Assembly: GCF_001855385.1 (NCBI RefSeq)
Contig: NZ_MKIE01000008.1
Span: 1 to 64,000 of the forward strand
DNA: 64,000 nt
Direction of reading: 5' to 3'
DNA from: Andreesenia angusta
GTDB lineage: Bacteria; Bacillota; Clostridia; Tissierellales; Gottschalkiaceae
Under the pieces are notes generated by a model. It had not been told where the DNA came from and made no database searches. It saw nothing but the letters and a program-made list of their open reading frames with translations. This document shows positions 33,547 through 43,312 of this stretch, in pieces. Made by a program: the position numbers and the translations under genes. Positions within the stretch are counted from its first letter, which is position 1. The number at the start of each line of letters is the position of its first letter.

Positions 33547-35475
33547 TTGAAACTTACAGTTGCACAGAAGATAATAAAAGAACATCTAGTTACAGGAACT
33601 ATGGAAAAAGGAACAGAGATAGGTCTTAGAATAGACCAGACTCTTACTCAGGACTCTACAGGGACTATGGCATACCTTCAGTTTGAAGCTATGGACGTAG
33701 ACAGAGTTAAGACTAAGAAATCAGTTGCATATATAGACCACAACATGCTTCAGGCAGGGCCTGAGAATGCAGACGACCACGCATATATCCAGACAGTTGC
33801 CAAGAAGCACGGAATATACTTCTCTAAGCCTGGAAACGGGATATGCCACCAGGTGCACCTAGAGAGATTCTCAGTGCCAGGGCAGACTCTTATAGGCTCA
33901 GATAGCCACACACCTACTTGCGGTGGAATAGGAATGCTATCTATAGGGGCAGGCGGACTTGACGTTGCAGTTGCAATGGCAGGAGGAGAGTACTTCATAA
34001 CTATGCCTTCTATGGTAAAAGTAGAGCTTAAAGGAAAGCTTAAGCCTGGAGTGTCTGCGAAAGACATAATACTTGAAGTGCTTAGAAACTTCACTGTAAA
34101 AGGCGGAGTGAACAAGATATTCGAATACTGTGGAGAGGGAGTTAAGTCGCTTTCAGTACCGGACAGAGCCACTATAACTAACATGGGAGCAGAGCTTGGA
34201 GCCACTACTTCTATATTCCCGTCAGACGAAAATACTAGAGCTTTCCTAAAGGCTCAGGGAAGAGAAGATGTATTCATGGAGCTTTCAGCAGACGAGGGAG
34301 CGGAGTACGACGAGGAGCTAGTTATAAACCTAGACGAGCTGGAGCCGCTAATAGCTTGCCCACACAGCCCAGACAGCGTTGTGAAGGTAGCTGAGGTAGC
34401 TGGAAAGAAAGTAAACCAGGTTGCCATAGGAAGCTGTACAAACTCATCTCTTACAGATATGATGAAAGTTGCCAAGATACTTGAAGGAAAGACAGTTGCA
34501 GAAGACGTTTCGCTTGTAATATCTCCTGGATCTAAGCAAGTTCTAAACATGCTTGCAGAGAACGGAGCGCTTGCCAAGCTTGTAGCTGCGGGAGCTAGAA
34601 TACTGGAGAGCGGATGCGGACCTTGCATAGGAATGGGACAGGCTCCTAAGACTGACGCTGTATCGCTTAGAACTTTCAACAGAAACTTCAAGGGAAGATC
34701 TGGAACAGTTTCAGCAGATGTATACCTTGTAAGCCCAGAGGTTGCGGCAGTTGCAGCTATAACAGGAGTTATAACTGATCCAAGAGAGTATATAACAGAC
34801 TTCAGCGACATAGCTATACCTGAGAAGTACACAGTAAACGACAACCTTGTAGTGAGCCCGGCGGAAGACGGAAGCAGTGTAGAAGTAGTTAGAGGACCTA
34901 ATATAAAGCCATTCCCTAAAGGTGGAGCTCTTGCAGAGAACCTAGTTGGGAAAGTGCTTATAAAGGTAGAGGACAATATAACTACTGACCACATAATGCC
35001 TTCAAATGCAAAGCTGCTTCCTTACAGATCGAATATACCTTACCTTGCAGACCACTGCTTGGTGCCTTGCGACCCAGACTTCCCTTCTAGAGCTAAAGAG
35101 AACGGCGGAGGGGTAATAGTTGCAGGAACTAACTATGGACAGGGATCTAGTAGAGAGCACGCAGCGCTTGCACCACTTTACCTTGGAGTGAGAGCTGTAG
35201 TGGCGAAATCTTTTGCTAGAATACACAGACAGAACTTAATAAACAATGGAATTGTGCCTCTAGTATTTAAGAATGAAGCAGATTATGATACTATAGACTT
35301 ATTAGACGAGTTGGAAGTCGCAAACGTAAAAGGTCAAATTTCTGGATCAAGCCTTGTGCTAGTGAACAAGACTAAAGGACTTGAGTACGAGATGGAGATA
35401 GACCTGACTGAAAGACAGCAGAAGATGCTAGAAGCTGGCGGACTTCTCAACTTGATGAAAGAAAGCAACAAATAG
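33547..35475 (+). CDS. Aconitate hydratase
   Basis: 642 residues, mitochondrial-type aconitase. Cluster Cys residues occur in IGSCTNSS and ESGCGPCIGMGQ. The swivel domain (about 475-642) has DNITTDHIMPSN, NYGQGSSREHAAL and KSFARIHRQNLINNG. Converts citrate to isocitrate. TTG at 33547 is chosen because GGAGGGG lies 6 bases upstream. Isocitrate dehydrogenase is not in the window. The length and swivel order exclude LeuC alone. Confidence 0.9.
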   Translation: MKLTVAQKIIKEHLVTGTMEKGTEIGLRIDQTLTQDSTGTMAYLQFEAMDVDRVKTKKSVAYIDHNMLQAGPENADDHAYIQTVAKKHGIYFSKPGNGICHQVHLERFSVPGQTLIGSDSHTPTCGGIGMLSIGAGGLDVAVAMAGGEYFITMPSMVKVELKGKLKPGVSAKDIILEVLRNFTVKGGVNKIFEYCGEGVKSLSVPDRATITNMGAELGATTSIFPSDENTRAFLKAQGREDVFMELSADEGAEYDEELVINLDELEPLIACPHSPDSVVKVAEVAGKKVNQVAIGSCTNSSLTDMMKVAKILEGKTVAEDVSLVISPGSKQVLNMLAENGALAKLVAAGARILESGCGPCIGMGQAPKTDAVSLRTFNRNFKGRSGTVSADVYLVSPEVAAVAAITGVITDPREYITDFSDIAIPEKYTVNDNLVVSPAEDGSSVEVVRGPNIKPFPKGGALAENLVGKVLIKVEDNITTDHIMPSNAKLLPYRSNIPYLADHCLVPCDPDFPSRAKENGGGVIVAGTNYGQGSSREHAALAPLYLGVRAVVAKSFARIHRQNLINNGIVPLVFKNEADYDTIDLLDELEVANVKGQISGSSLVLVNKTKGLEYEMEIDLTERQQKMLEAGGLLNLMKESNK

Positions 35476-35489
35476 AGAAAAATCATTCA

Positions 35490-35531
35490 AATATAGATAA
35501 TCGGGTCCAAGGGGCTTGATTATCTATATTT
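35490..35531 (+). terminator. Terminator after aconitase
   Basis: ATATAGATAATC pairs with GATTATCTATAT around a GGGTCC...CTT loop, followed by TTTTGT. It may let some transcripts pass into proB. Confidence 0.7.
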
Positions 35532-35559
35532 TGTATACTTAAGAAAAGGGTGGATAGAA

Positions 35560-36354
35560 TTGGACGCCAGAGACAGAATATTGGATGCAAAAAAAATAGT
35601 GGTAAAGGTTGGGACGACTACCCTTACTCACGAGAGCGGAAAGCTAAACCTCAACAGGATAGAGAAGCTTGCAAGAGTTCTTTCCGACTTAAACAACAGC
35701 GGAAAGCAGTTTATACTGGTTTCTTCTGGAGCTATAGGAGTCGGGGTTAATAGACTTAATTTAGACAGAGCAGATATGACTCTGCCTGAAAGGCAGGCTT
35801 CGGCCTCAGTTGGACAGGCAATACTTATGAAGATATACCAGAAACTCTTTGGAGAGTACAATCAGACTGTCTCCCAGATACTGCTTACAAAAGACATAAT
35901 GGATAACCTAGAGGGCAAGCAGAACGCTGAGAACACGATGAATACTTTGCTGGAGCTTGGGATAATTCCCATAGTCAACGAAAACGACACTATTTCTACT
36001 TTTGAAATCCAGTTTGGAGATAACGACACTCTTTCGGCTACAGTGGCTAGCCTGGTGGATGCTGATCTCTTGATACTTCTCTCAGACATAGATGGGCTCT
36101 TTACAGCTGACCCTAGGAAAGATCCAGATGCCAAGATAATATCAGTTGTAGAAGAGGTCACAAGAGAGGTTGAATCGCTTGCATCTGGAAGCGGAAGCGA
36201 GTTTGGAACAGGAGGCATGATCACAAAGCTGACTGCGGCCAAGATATGCGGAAAAGAGGGAATAGACACTATAATAGCCAACGGCGAAGACCCTTCCATT
36301 ATTTACAACATATTAGATGGGGAAGAGATAGGGACGCTATTTCTCTCGCGCTAA
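35560..36354 (+). CDS. proB: Glutamate 5-kinase
   Basis: 264 residues, amino acid kinase domain only (no PUA domain). IVVKVGTTTLTHESG, SSGAIGVG, NENDTIST, FGDNDTLSA and GGMITKL match the family. Phosphorylates glutamate at the gamma carboxyl group. TTG at 35560 with GGGTGG upstream. Followed by proA. Confidence 0.93.
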   Translation: MDARDRILDAKKIVVKVGTTTLTHESGKLNLNRIEKLARVLSDLNNSGKQFILVSSGAIGVGVNRLNLDRADMTLPERQASASVGQAILMKIYQKLFGEYNQTVSQILLTKDIMDNLEGKQNAENTMNTLLELGIIPIVNENDTISTFEIQFGDNDTLSATVASLVDADLLILLSDIDGLFTADPRKDPDAKIISVVEEVTREVESLASGSGSEFGTGGMITKLTAAKICGKEGIDTIIANGEDPSIIYNILDGEEIGTLFLSR

Positions 36355-36441
36355 ATAAAGTTACTGAGACGGAAAAAAATATGTAAAAATCACTCTGTTT
36401 GTGGTAATATTTTTAAAAGTGATATACGGGAGGAGATTTTT

Positions 36442-37689
36442 TTGAGTACATTAAACGAGATAGGAAAGAGAGCAAAGGAAACCAGCTTTGTACTAGGCAA
36501 ACTCTCTACTACAGATAAGAATGCGGCTTTAAAGAAAGCGGCAGACAAGCTGATATCTGAGTCGGAGAGGATACTAGAAGCCAACAGACTAGATCTTGAA
36601 GCCGCTGAAGCTAACGGTGTAAAGGGGTCCCTCTTGGACAGGCTTACACTAGATAATGAGAGGATAGAATCCATGGCAAATGGCCTACTAGAGCTTATAA
36701 ACCTAGAAGACCCAGTCGGAGAAGTTCTATCTATGAAGAAGAGGCCAAATGACCTTGTGATAGGCCAAAAGAGAGTTCCACTTGGAGTAGTGGGCATAAT
36801 ATACGAAGCTAGACCTAATGTAACAGTGGATGGATTCGGACTGTGTTTGAAAACTGGAAATGCTGTCATACTGAAAGGCGGCAAGGAGGCCATAAACTCC
36901 AATATAGCCATAATAGACATAATACAGGAATCTCTTGAGGAGTCGGGAATACCTAGAGATGCTGTACAGCTTATAAAGAGCACCGACAGACAGTCTACAA
37001 CAGAGCTTATGAAGCTGACAGAGTACCTCGACGTGCTTATACCTAGAGGTGGAAGTGGACTTATAAAGGCAGTGGTGGAAAACAGCACTGTGCCTGTGAT
37101 AGAGACAGGAGCTGGGAACTGTCATGTATATATAGATTCTCATGCAGACGTTTCAAAGGCCATACCTATAGTGGTAAACGCCAAGACCCAGAGGCCGGGA
37201 GTATGCAACGCAATAGAGCATGTACTGATTCACAACGACAAGCTGGAAGAGTCGGCGCTTGAGATATACAAAGCGCTTTCGGAAAAAGGCGTGGAGGTAA
37301 GAGGCGACGAGAGATTCAGAGCCTATGCTAAAGACGCAGTGGAAGCTACAGAAGACGACTGGAAGACAGAGTACCTAGACTACATCATATCCATAAAGAC
37401 AGTGGATTCTTTCGACGAGGCTGTTTCGCATATAAATGCACACAGCACAAAGCACTCTGAATCCATAATAACAGAGGATTACAGCAGCGCGCAGAGATTC
37501 CTAGACGAGATAGACTCGGCGGCTGTGTATGTAAATGCTTCCACCAGATTTACGGACGGATCGGAGTTTGGATTTGGAGCAGAGATTGGAATAAGCACAC
37601 AGAAGCTTCACGCCAGAGGGCCTATGGGGCTTAAGGAGCTTACTTCGACCAAGTATATAATATACGGAAACGGACAGATAAGAGGATAA
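36442..37689 (+). CDS. proA: Gamma-glutamyl phosphate reductase
   Basis: 415 residues, aldehyde dehydrogenase-like. GVVGIIYEARPNVTVD, and the catalytic Cys in NAKTQRPGVCNAIE (about 250). DGSEFGFGAEIGISTQKLHARGPMG is the typical C-terminal block, here interrupted only in length. Reduces glutamyl phosphate to the semialdehyde for proline. TTG start with GGGAGGAG upstream. It follows proB by 87 bases. Confidence 0.93.
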   Translation: MSTLNEIGKRAKETSFVLGKLSTTDKNAALKKAADKLISESERILEANRLDLEAAEANGVKGSLLDRLTLDNERIESMANGLLELINLEDPVGEVLSMKKRPNDLVIGQKRVPLGVVGIIYEARPNVTVDGFGLCLKTGNAVILKGGKEAINSNIAIIDIIQESLEESGIPRDAVQLIKSTDRQSTTELMKLTEYLDVLIPRGGSGLIKAVVENSTVPVIETGAGNCHVYIDSHADVSKAIPIVVNAKTQRPGVCNAIEHVLIHNDKLEESALEIYKALSEKGVEVRGDERFRAYAKDAVEATEDDWKTEYLDYIISIKTVDSFDEAVSHINAHSTKHSESIITEDYSSAQRFLDEIDSAAVYVNASTRFTDGSEFGFGAEIGISTQKLHARGPMGLKELTSTKYIIYGNGQIRG

Positions 37690-37722
37690 AAGCTTAAAAT
37701 ACGAAGAAGAGAGGTGTTTGGA

Positions 37723-40700
37723 TTGAAGAAATTTAAAAGAATACTGGTTGCAAACAGAGGAGAAATAGCCATAAGAGTATTCAGAGCTTGTGCAGAGCTT
37801 GGAATAAGATCGGTGGCAATCTACTCGAAGGAAGACAAAAACTCGCTTTTCAGAACAAAGGCGGATGAATCATACCTTATAGGAAAGAACAAAGGTCCTG
37901 TAGAGGCTTACCTCAACATAGACGAGATAATAAGCCTTGCCCTTAAGAAAGGTGTGGATGCAATCCACCCTGGATACGGATTCCTTTCAGAGAACACAGA
38001 GTTTGCAAGAAAATGCGAAGAGGCGGGCATAGAGTTCATAGGGCCTACTCACGAGATGATGGACAGCCTTGGAGACAAGATAAAGTCCAAGATGGTTGCG
38101 AACAAAGTGGGCGTACCTACTATACCTGGTATAGAGAAGGCAGCCAAGACAGAAGAAGAGGTAAGAGAGTATGCAGAGTACTGCGGATACCCTGTAATCC
38201 TTAAAGCCGCTGCAGGCGGTGGAGGAAGAGGTATGAGAATAGTCAGAACTCCTGAAGAGCTAATACCTGAGTACCACAGTGCCAAAAACGAAGCCAAGAA
38301 GGCTTTCGGAATAGACGACATATTCGTAGAAAAATACCTTGAAAAGCCTAAGCATATAGAGGTGCAGATACTTGGAGACAAGCACGGAAACATAGTTCAT
38401 CTCTACGAGAGAGACTGCTCTATACAGAGAAGACACCAGAAAGTTGTGGAGTTCACGCCAGCGCTATCAATAACAGAAGAGCAGAGACAGAACATCTGCG
38501 CCGACGCAGTCAAGATAGCTAAAGCTGTGGACTACAGAAGTGCGGGAACAGTTGAGTTCCTTATGGACGTAAACGGGGACCACTACTTTATAGAGATGAA
38601 CCCTAGAATACAGGTTGAGCACACTGTAACAGAGATGGTGACAGGAATAGACATAGTTCAAAGCCAGATACTAGTTGCGGAAGGGTACAGCCTTGACTCT
38701 GAGATGATAGGAATAGAGTCTCAAGAGAGCGTACAGCCTAGAGGATTCTCTATACAGTGCAGGGTTACGACAGAAGACCCTCTAAACAACTTCGCTCCTG
38801 ACACTGGAACTATAGACATGTACAGAACAGGTTCTGGACTTGGAGTTAGACTTGACGGAGGAAACGGATTTACAGGCGCTGTCATAAGCCCTTACTACGA
38901 CAGTCTTCTTGTAAAGACGACTTCATTCGGAAGAAACTTCCCAGACGCAATCAGAAAAGTAAAGAGAGCGCTTAAAGAGCTTAAGATAAGAGGCGTCAAG
39001 ACAAATATACCGTTCCTTATAAACGTGCTCAACCATTCAGACTTTGAAGCGGGAATCTGCGACACTGGATTTATAGAGAACAACCCTGAGCTATTCAAGA
39101 TAAGCACAGAGGCAGACCTTGAGCTTAGACTGCTTAAGTATATAGGCGAGAAGTCTATGAACACAAAGTCAAGGGAGTTTATGGAAAAGTTCGATGTTCC
39201 AGTTATCCCTAAGGTAGAAGTGCCTGCAGATCTAAGAGGAACAAAGCAGATACTTGACGAAAGAGGACCAGAAGGCCTTGTCGAGTGGATAAAGGGAACT
39301 AACAGACTACTTCTTACGGACACTACTATGAGAGACGCTCACCAGTCGCTTATGGCTACACGTGTTAGGACAAACGACATGGTGAAGATAGCGAAACCTA
39401 CATCGGTTCTAGCTAAAGACCTTTTCTCGCTTGAGCTTTGGGGTGGAGCTACTTTCGACGTGGCGTACAGATTCCTGAAGGAGTCTCCATGGGAAAGACT
39501 TGAACTGCTCAGAAAGAAAATACCTAATATCCTGTTCCAGATGCTGATAAGAGGGGCGAATGGAGTCGGATACAAGAACTATCCAGACAACGTGATAAGA
39601 GACTTTATAAAGGAGTCTGCTGAGACTGGAATAGACGTATTCAGAGTTTTCGACTCGCTCAACTGGCTAAAGGGAATGGAAGTAGCAGTAGACGAAGTCT
39701 TGAAGACTGGAAAAGTGGCTGAGGCCTGCATCTGCTACACAGGAGATATCCTGGATGACAGCAGGGACAAATACACTCTTGACTACTATGTAAAGACTGC
39801 AAAAGAGATAGAGAAGATGGGAGCCCACATACTTGCTATAAAAGACATGGCGGCGCTTCTAAAGCCTCATGCTGCAAGCAAGCTTGTAAAGGCGCTTAAG
39901 CAGGAAATAGGAATACCAATCCACTTCCACACTCATGACACAAGTGGAAATGGAGTTGCATCTGTGCTGATGGCGGCAGAGGCCGGAGTCGACATAGTTG
40001 ACACTGCATTCAACAGCATGGCAGGACTTACAAGCCAGCCAGCGCTTAACTCTGTAGTTGCAGCGCTTGAAAACACTGACAGAAGCACAGGTCTTTCGTT
40101 AGATGGACTTCAGGAGATATCAGACTACTGGAGCGCTGTGAGACCAGTTTACTCTCAGTTCGAGTCTGGACTCAAGTCTGGAACTACTGAGATATACAAG
40201 AACGAAATACCAGGCGGACAGTACTCAAACCTCAAGCCGCAGGTGGAGAGCTTCGGAATAGGACATAGATTCGAAGACGTCAAGAAGATGTACAAAGTTG
40301 TAAACGACATGCTGGGAGATATAGTAAAGGTTACTCCTACTTCTAAAGTAGTTGGAGACATGGCCATATTCATGGTTCAAAACGACCTTACTCCAGAGAA
40401 TATATACGAGAAGGCGAAAGACATGTCTTTCCCAGATTCAGTTGTATCTTACTTCCAGGGAATGATGGGTCAGCCTATAGGAGGATTCCCAGAGGAGCTT
40501 CAGAAGCTTGTGCTTAAAGGGGAAGAGCCTATAACTTGCAGGCCAGGAGAGCTATTAGAGCCAGAGGATTTCGATGCAATAGAGAAGTATCTGACAGACA
40601 AGTACAAGATTGAATTCAGTAAGAAAGACGTGCTTGCATACGCGCTCTACCCTAAGGTGTTCGAGGAGTATGTGGAGTATGTGTCTAAGAACGGAAGCTT

Positions 40701-41160
40701 CACAAAGATGGGAAGCGACATCTACTTCTACGGACTGAACGAAGAAGAGACTTGCGAGGTGGAGATAGAAGAAGGAAAGGTGCTTATAATCAAGCTTCTT
40801 GAAATAGGAAGACTAGATGATCAAGGTTATAGAACACTTTACTTCGAGGTAAACGACACTAGAAGAGCTATAAAGATAAAAGACGAGAACAGCATAATAG
40901 CGGCTGGAATAACAGTTCAGGAGTCTAGAATGGCTGATCCTGACAACAAGAAAGAGATCGGAGCCAGCATACCTGGTACTATAATAAAAGTGCTTGTAAG
41001 CGAAGGTGATGAAATCAAAGCCAACCAGACTGTTGCAGTTATAGAGGCCATGAAGATGGAGACAAACGTGGTTGCTTCAGAAGATGGAGTGGTAGAGTCT
41101 GTGCTCATCTCTCCAGAGCAGAGCGTAAAATCTGGAGAACTGCTTGTTACACTTAAGTAG
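37723..41160 (+). CDS. pyc: Pyruvate carboxylase
   Basis: 1145 residues, full single-chain enzyme. Biotin carboxylase domain (about 1-450: HPGYGFLSEN, KAAAGGGGRGM, EMNPRIQVEHTVTE). Carboxyltransferase domain (about 525-800: LLLTDTTMRDAHQS, ELWGGATFDVA, HFHTHDTSGN). Biotinyl domain (about 1075-1145) with EAMKMET holding the biotinylated Lys. Makes oxaloacetate from pyruvate, supplying citrate, glutamate/proline and aspartate/lysine. TTG at 37723 is chosen because GAGAGGTG lies 7 bases upstream. Last gene of the citrate cluster. Confidence 0.96.
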   Translation: MKKFKRILVANRGEIAIRVFRACAELGIRSVAIYSKEDKNSLFRTKADESYLIGKNKGPVEAYLNIDEIISLALKKGVDAIHPGYGFLSENTEFARKCEEAGIEFIGPTHEMMDSLGDKIKSKMVANKVGVPTIPGIEKAAKTEEEVREYAEYCGYPVILKAAAGGGGRGMRIVRTPEELIPEYHSAKNEAKKAFGIDDIFVEKYLEKPKHIEVQILGDKHGNIVHLYERDCSIQRRHQKVVEFTPALSITEEQRQNICADAVKIAKAVDYRSAGTVEFLMDVNGDHYFIEMNPRIQVEHTVTEMVTGIDIVQSQILVAEGYSLDSEMIGIESQESVQPRGFSIQCRVTTEDPLNNFAPDTGTIDMYRTGSGLGVRLDGGNGFTGAVISPYYDSLLVKTTSFGRNFPDAIRKVKRALKELKIRGVKTNIPFLINVLNHSDFEAGICDTGFIENNPELFKISTEADLELRLLKYIGEKSMNTKSREFMEKFDVPVIPKVEVPADLRGTKQILDERGPEGLVEWIKGTNRLLLTDTTMRDAHQSLMATRVRTNDMVKIAKPTSVLAKDLFSLELWGGATFDVAYRFLKESPWERLELLRKKIPNILFQMLIRGANGVGYKNYPDNVIRDFIKESAETGIDVFRVFDSLNWLKGMEVAVDEVLKTGKVAEACICYTGDILDDSRDKYTLDYYVKTAKEIEKMGAHILAIKDMAALLKPHAASKLVKALKQEIGIPIHFHTHDTSGNGVASVLMAAEAGVDIVDTAFNSMAGLTSQPALNSVVAALENTDRSTGLSLDGLQEISDYWSAVRPVYSQFESGLKSGTTEIYKNEIPGGQYSNLKPQVESFGIGHRFEDVKKMYKVVNDMLGDIVKVTPTSKVVGDMAIFMVQNDLTPENIYEKAKDMSFPDSVVSYFQGMMGQPIGGFPEELQKLVLKGEEPITCRPGELLEPEDFDAIEKYLTDKYKIEFSKKDVLAYALYPKVFEEYVEYVSKNGSFTKMGSDIYFYGLNEEETCEVEIEEGKVLIIKLLEIGRLDDQGYRTLYFEVNDTRRAIKIKDENSIIAAGITVQESRMADPDNKKEIGASIPGTIIKVLVSEGDEIKANQTVAVIEAMKMETNVVASEDGVVESVLISPEQSVKSGELLVTLK

Positions 41161-41177
41161 GTAGATAGAGGAAAGTG

Positions 41178-41217
41178 AAAGGCTATTGAGACGAATTGAG
41201 TTTCAATAGCCTTTTTA
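41178..41217 (+). terminator. Terminator of the pyc cluster
   Basis: AAAGGCTATTGA (41178-41189) pairs with TCAATAGCCTTT (41202-41213) around GACGAATTGAGT, followed by TTT. Confidence 0.85.
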
Positions 41218-41338
41218 TCTATGAATACATTTACACGATAATATAAATCAAGTAGAATAAATATGAAGGTTTTTCTATTTTGTAACATATTGAAATAGTT
41301 AAGATTTCGTAAAATATAAGTGATGGGAGGAAATAGAC

Positions 41339-41809
41339 TTGAAGAGTTATATTGGAATATTTACGCTGCTCTATGCCTTCTGGATAATTCTTTCCGAAAG
41401 GGTTGAAGTTGAAAGCTTGACAGTTGGAGCTGTAGTATGTGTAGGGGTACTACTTTACAACTCCAAGATAATAGAGCGAAAGCGAAAGTCCAGCTTTAAA
41501 AAAGTATGGCTTTTATTTAGGTTTGTCGGGGTACTCTTAAAGGAAATAGTCATATCCAACTTCCAGGTTGCTGCCATAGTGCTAGGGAGAAAGTTGGAGA
41601 TAGATCCTCAGGTTTTCGAGTACAGAACGGTGCTTAAAACAGACAAGTACAGGACAGTGCTTGCCAATGCAATAACGCTTACGCCGGGAACGATAACTCT
41701 AGCCATAGATGGCGACAATCTCACCATACATGGGCTGAGAAAAGAGAATATAGATGGCGTGGTAGACTCCGAAATCGAAAAAATACTTATCCAAATTGAA
41801 GGAGCTTAG
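41339..41809 (+). CDS. mnhE: Mrp-type antiporter subunit E (MnhE/MbhA-like)
   Basis: 156 residues, two or three N-terminal membrane helices and a cytoplasmic C-terminal domain. FRTVLKTDKYRTVLANAITLTPGTITLAIDGDNLTIHGL is clearly MnhE (seen in parts, with the PGT motif). It starts the ten-gene antiporter operon. TTG start with GGGAGG upstream. Confidence 0.9.
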   Translation: MKSYIGIFTLLYAFWIILSERVEVESLTVGAVVCVGVLLYNSKIIERKRKSSFKKVWLLFRFVGVLLKEIVISNFQVAAIVLGRKLEIDPQVFEYRTVLKTDKYRTVLANAITLTPGTITLAIDGDNLTIHGLRKENIDGVVDSEIEKILIQIEGA

Positions 41810-41810
41810 A

Positions 41811-42077
41811 ATGGACGAAAAAATACTCATATCATCTACTATAGCGTTGTCGATTACTATAGTGATCTGCTTTATAAGGGCCATAAAAGGACCTGAGCTG
41901 GCAGACAGGCTTATATCTATAAACGTAATCGGGACGAAGACGATTGTACTTATATCCGTGGTGTCTTTTATAATAAAAGAGTCCTACTTCATAGACATAG
42001 TGCTGGTATATGCGCTTATAAGCTTTCTGGGATCAGTCGTCATATCCAATTTGATATCTGAGGAGGGAAAGAGATGA
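41811..42077 (+). CDS. mnhF: Mrp-type antiporter subunit F (MnhF/MbhB-like)
   Basis: 88 residues, three membrane helices. ICFIRAIKGPELADRLISINVIGTK holds the GPxxxDR motif of MnhF. The ATG at 41811 with AAGGAG upstream is preferred to an upstream TTG. Overlaps mnhG by 4 bases. Confidence 0.9.
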   Translation: MDEKILISSTIALSITIVICFIRAIKGPELADRLISINVIGTKTIVLISVVSFIIKESYFIDIVLVYALISFLGSVVISNLISEEGKR

Positions 42078-42364
42078 AAACTGTAGTAGTGGCACTGCTC
42101 TTGTACGGAGGAGTATTCTTCTTCCTTGTGGGGAGCATTGGCCTTATAAGGTTTCCTGATGCACTCACTAGAGCACATGGAGCGGCCAAATGCGATACGC
42201 TAGGAGCGATGCTTTCGCTTTCGGCACTTGTGGTATACGATGGGATAACCTTTTCAAGCTTCAAGCTCATAGTGACTATAGTATTTCTCTGGCTGACAAA
42301 TCCTACGGCAACGCATCTAATAGGAAATAGCGTGTTTTCAAAGACAAAAGGGATGGGGGACTAG
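42074..42364 (+). CDS. mnhG: Mrp-type antiporter subunit G (MnhG/MbhC-like)
   Basis: 96 residues, three membrane helices. GSIGLIRFPDALTRAHGAAKCDTLG is the MnhG signature (RxPDxxxRxHxxxKxxTLG). ATG start overlapping mnhF by four bases. Part of the small-subunit module that anchors the complex. Confidence 0.92.
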   Translation: MKTVVVALLLYGGVFFFLVGSIGLIRFPDALTRAHGAAKCDTLGAMLSLSALVVYDGITFSSFKLIVTIVFLWLTNPTATHLIGNSVFSKTKGMGD

Positions 42365-42366
42365 GG

Positions 42367-42606
42367 ATGGAATTGTTTTCAATTGTAATGATACTTTTTT
42401 TAATAGGGGCAGCTATAGCTGTTTCACTTATAAAGGACATGCTGGGAGCTATTATAGTTTTCATGGTCTACAGCCTTATAATGGCCATACTCTGGGAACA
42501 GCTGAACGCGCCGGACCTCGCCATAACAGAGGCGGCAGTGGGAGCTGGGGTCACAACCATACTTTTTGTGATAAGTCTTAAGAGGATTAGGGGAATGAAG
42601 AGATGA
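42367..42606 (+). CDS. MbhD-like subunit (DUF4040, corresponds to C-terminal MrpA segment)
   Basis: 79 residues, two or three helices. LWEQLNAPDLAITEAAVGAGVTTILFV carries the LxAPDLAxTEAxVGAG motif found in the C-terminal part of MrpA and in MbhD. In this operon that segment is a separate gene. ATG start 2 bases after mnhG. Confidence 0.85.
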   Translation: MELFSIVMILFLIGAAIAVSLIKDMLGAIIVFMVYSLIMAILWEQLNAPDLAITEAAVGAGVTTILFVISLKRIRGMKR

Positions 42607-42905
42607 GAAAAATACTTGCAGCCATTCTGACAGCGACTATAATAGGAATACTTCTCTTGGGGGTGGATGAACTCCCAGAATTCGGAAATCCAAAGAACCC
42701 CACAAACAACTACGTTTCGGAGAGGTATATAGACAAGGGGATAGAGGAGACCGGAGCCAAGAACATAGTGGCCGGCGTAATCCTCGACTACAGGGCATTC
42801 GACACTTTCGTGGAAGCCACAGTGCTGTTTACATCTATAATAATAATAATCAGCATACTTAAGCCAGATTCAAGAAAGCCAAAAGAGGACGGTGAGGAGA
42901 GTTGA
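42603..42905 (+). CDS. MbhE-like subunit (corresponds to the far C-terminal MrpA segment)
   Basis: 100 residues. One N-terminal helix, a short outside loop with DELPEFGNPKNPTNNYVSERYIDKGIEETGAKN, then VAGVILDYRAFDTFVEATVLFTSIII as a second helix. The NxVxxILxDYRxxDTxxE pattern is that of MbhE and the end of MrpA. Overlaps its neighbours by four bases on each side, so translation is coupled. Confidence 0.85.
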   Translation: MRKILAAILTATIIGILLLGVDELPEFGNPKNPTNNYVSERYIDKGIEETGAKNIVAGVILDYRAFDTFVEATVLFTSIIIIISILKPDSRKPKEDGEES

Positions 42906-43312
42906 TCTTAAGAGAGATAGGGAAGACGATACTTCCCTTTATACAGGTATTTGGTGTATACGTAATACTATTTGGGCATATATCGCCGGGAGGAGGCTTT
43001 GCAGGTGGGACTATACTCGGCGCGAGCCTCATACTTTCCAAGATAATAGACAGCGAGCATAGATTTACTAGAAGACTAAGCTTCAAATTGCTCCTTAGGA
43101 CAGCTACAATCTGCATAATGACATATGGAATTGTAAAGGGATATAGCTTTATAACAGGCGGAAGCCATATAGACGCTCCGCATCTACCTAAAGGCGTTGC
43201 GGGCAACATACTAAGCGGAGGATATATACTGCCTCTTAACATAGCTGTCGGTATAATCGTGGCTATAACTATCTACATTTTCTACAATCTATTTAGCGAA
43301 GGGGAATTCTAA
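42902..43312 (+). CDS. mnhB: Mrp-type antiporter subunit B (MnhB/MbhF-like)
   Basis: 136 residues, four membrane helices. The GHISPGGGFAGGTILGA motif defines MnhB. TTG start with GGTGAGGAG upstream. Its stop overlaps the mnhC ATG by one base. Confidence 0.9.
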   Translation: MILREIGKTILPFIQVFGVYVILFGHISPGGGFAGGTILGASLILSKIIDSEHRFTRRLSFKLLLRTATICIMTYGIVKGYSFITGGSHIDAPHLPKGVAGNILSGGYILPLNIAVGIIVAITIYIFYNLFSEGEF

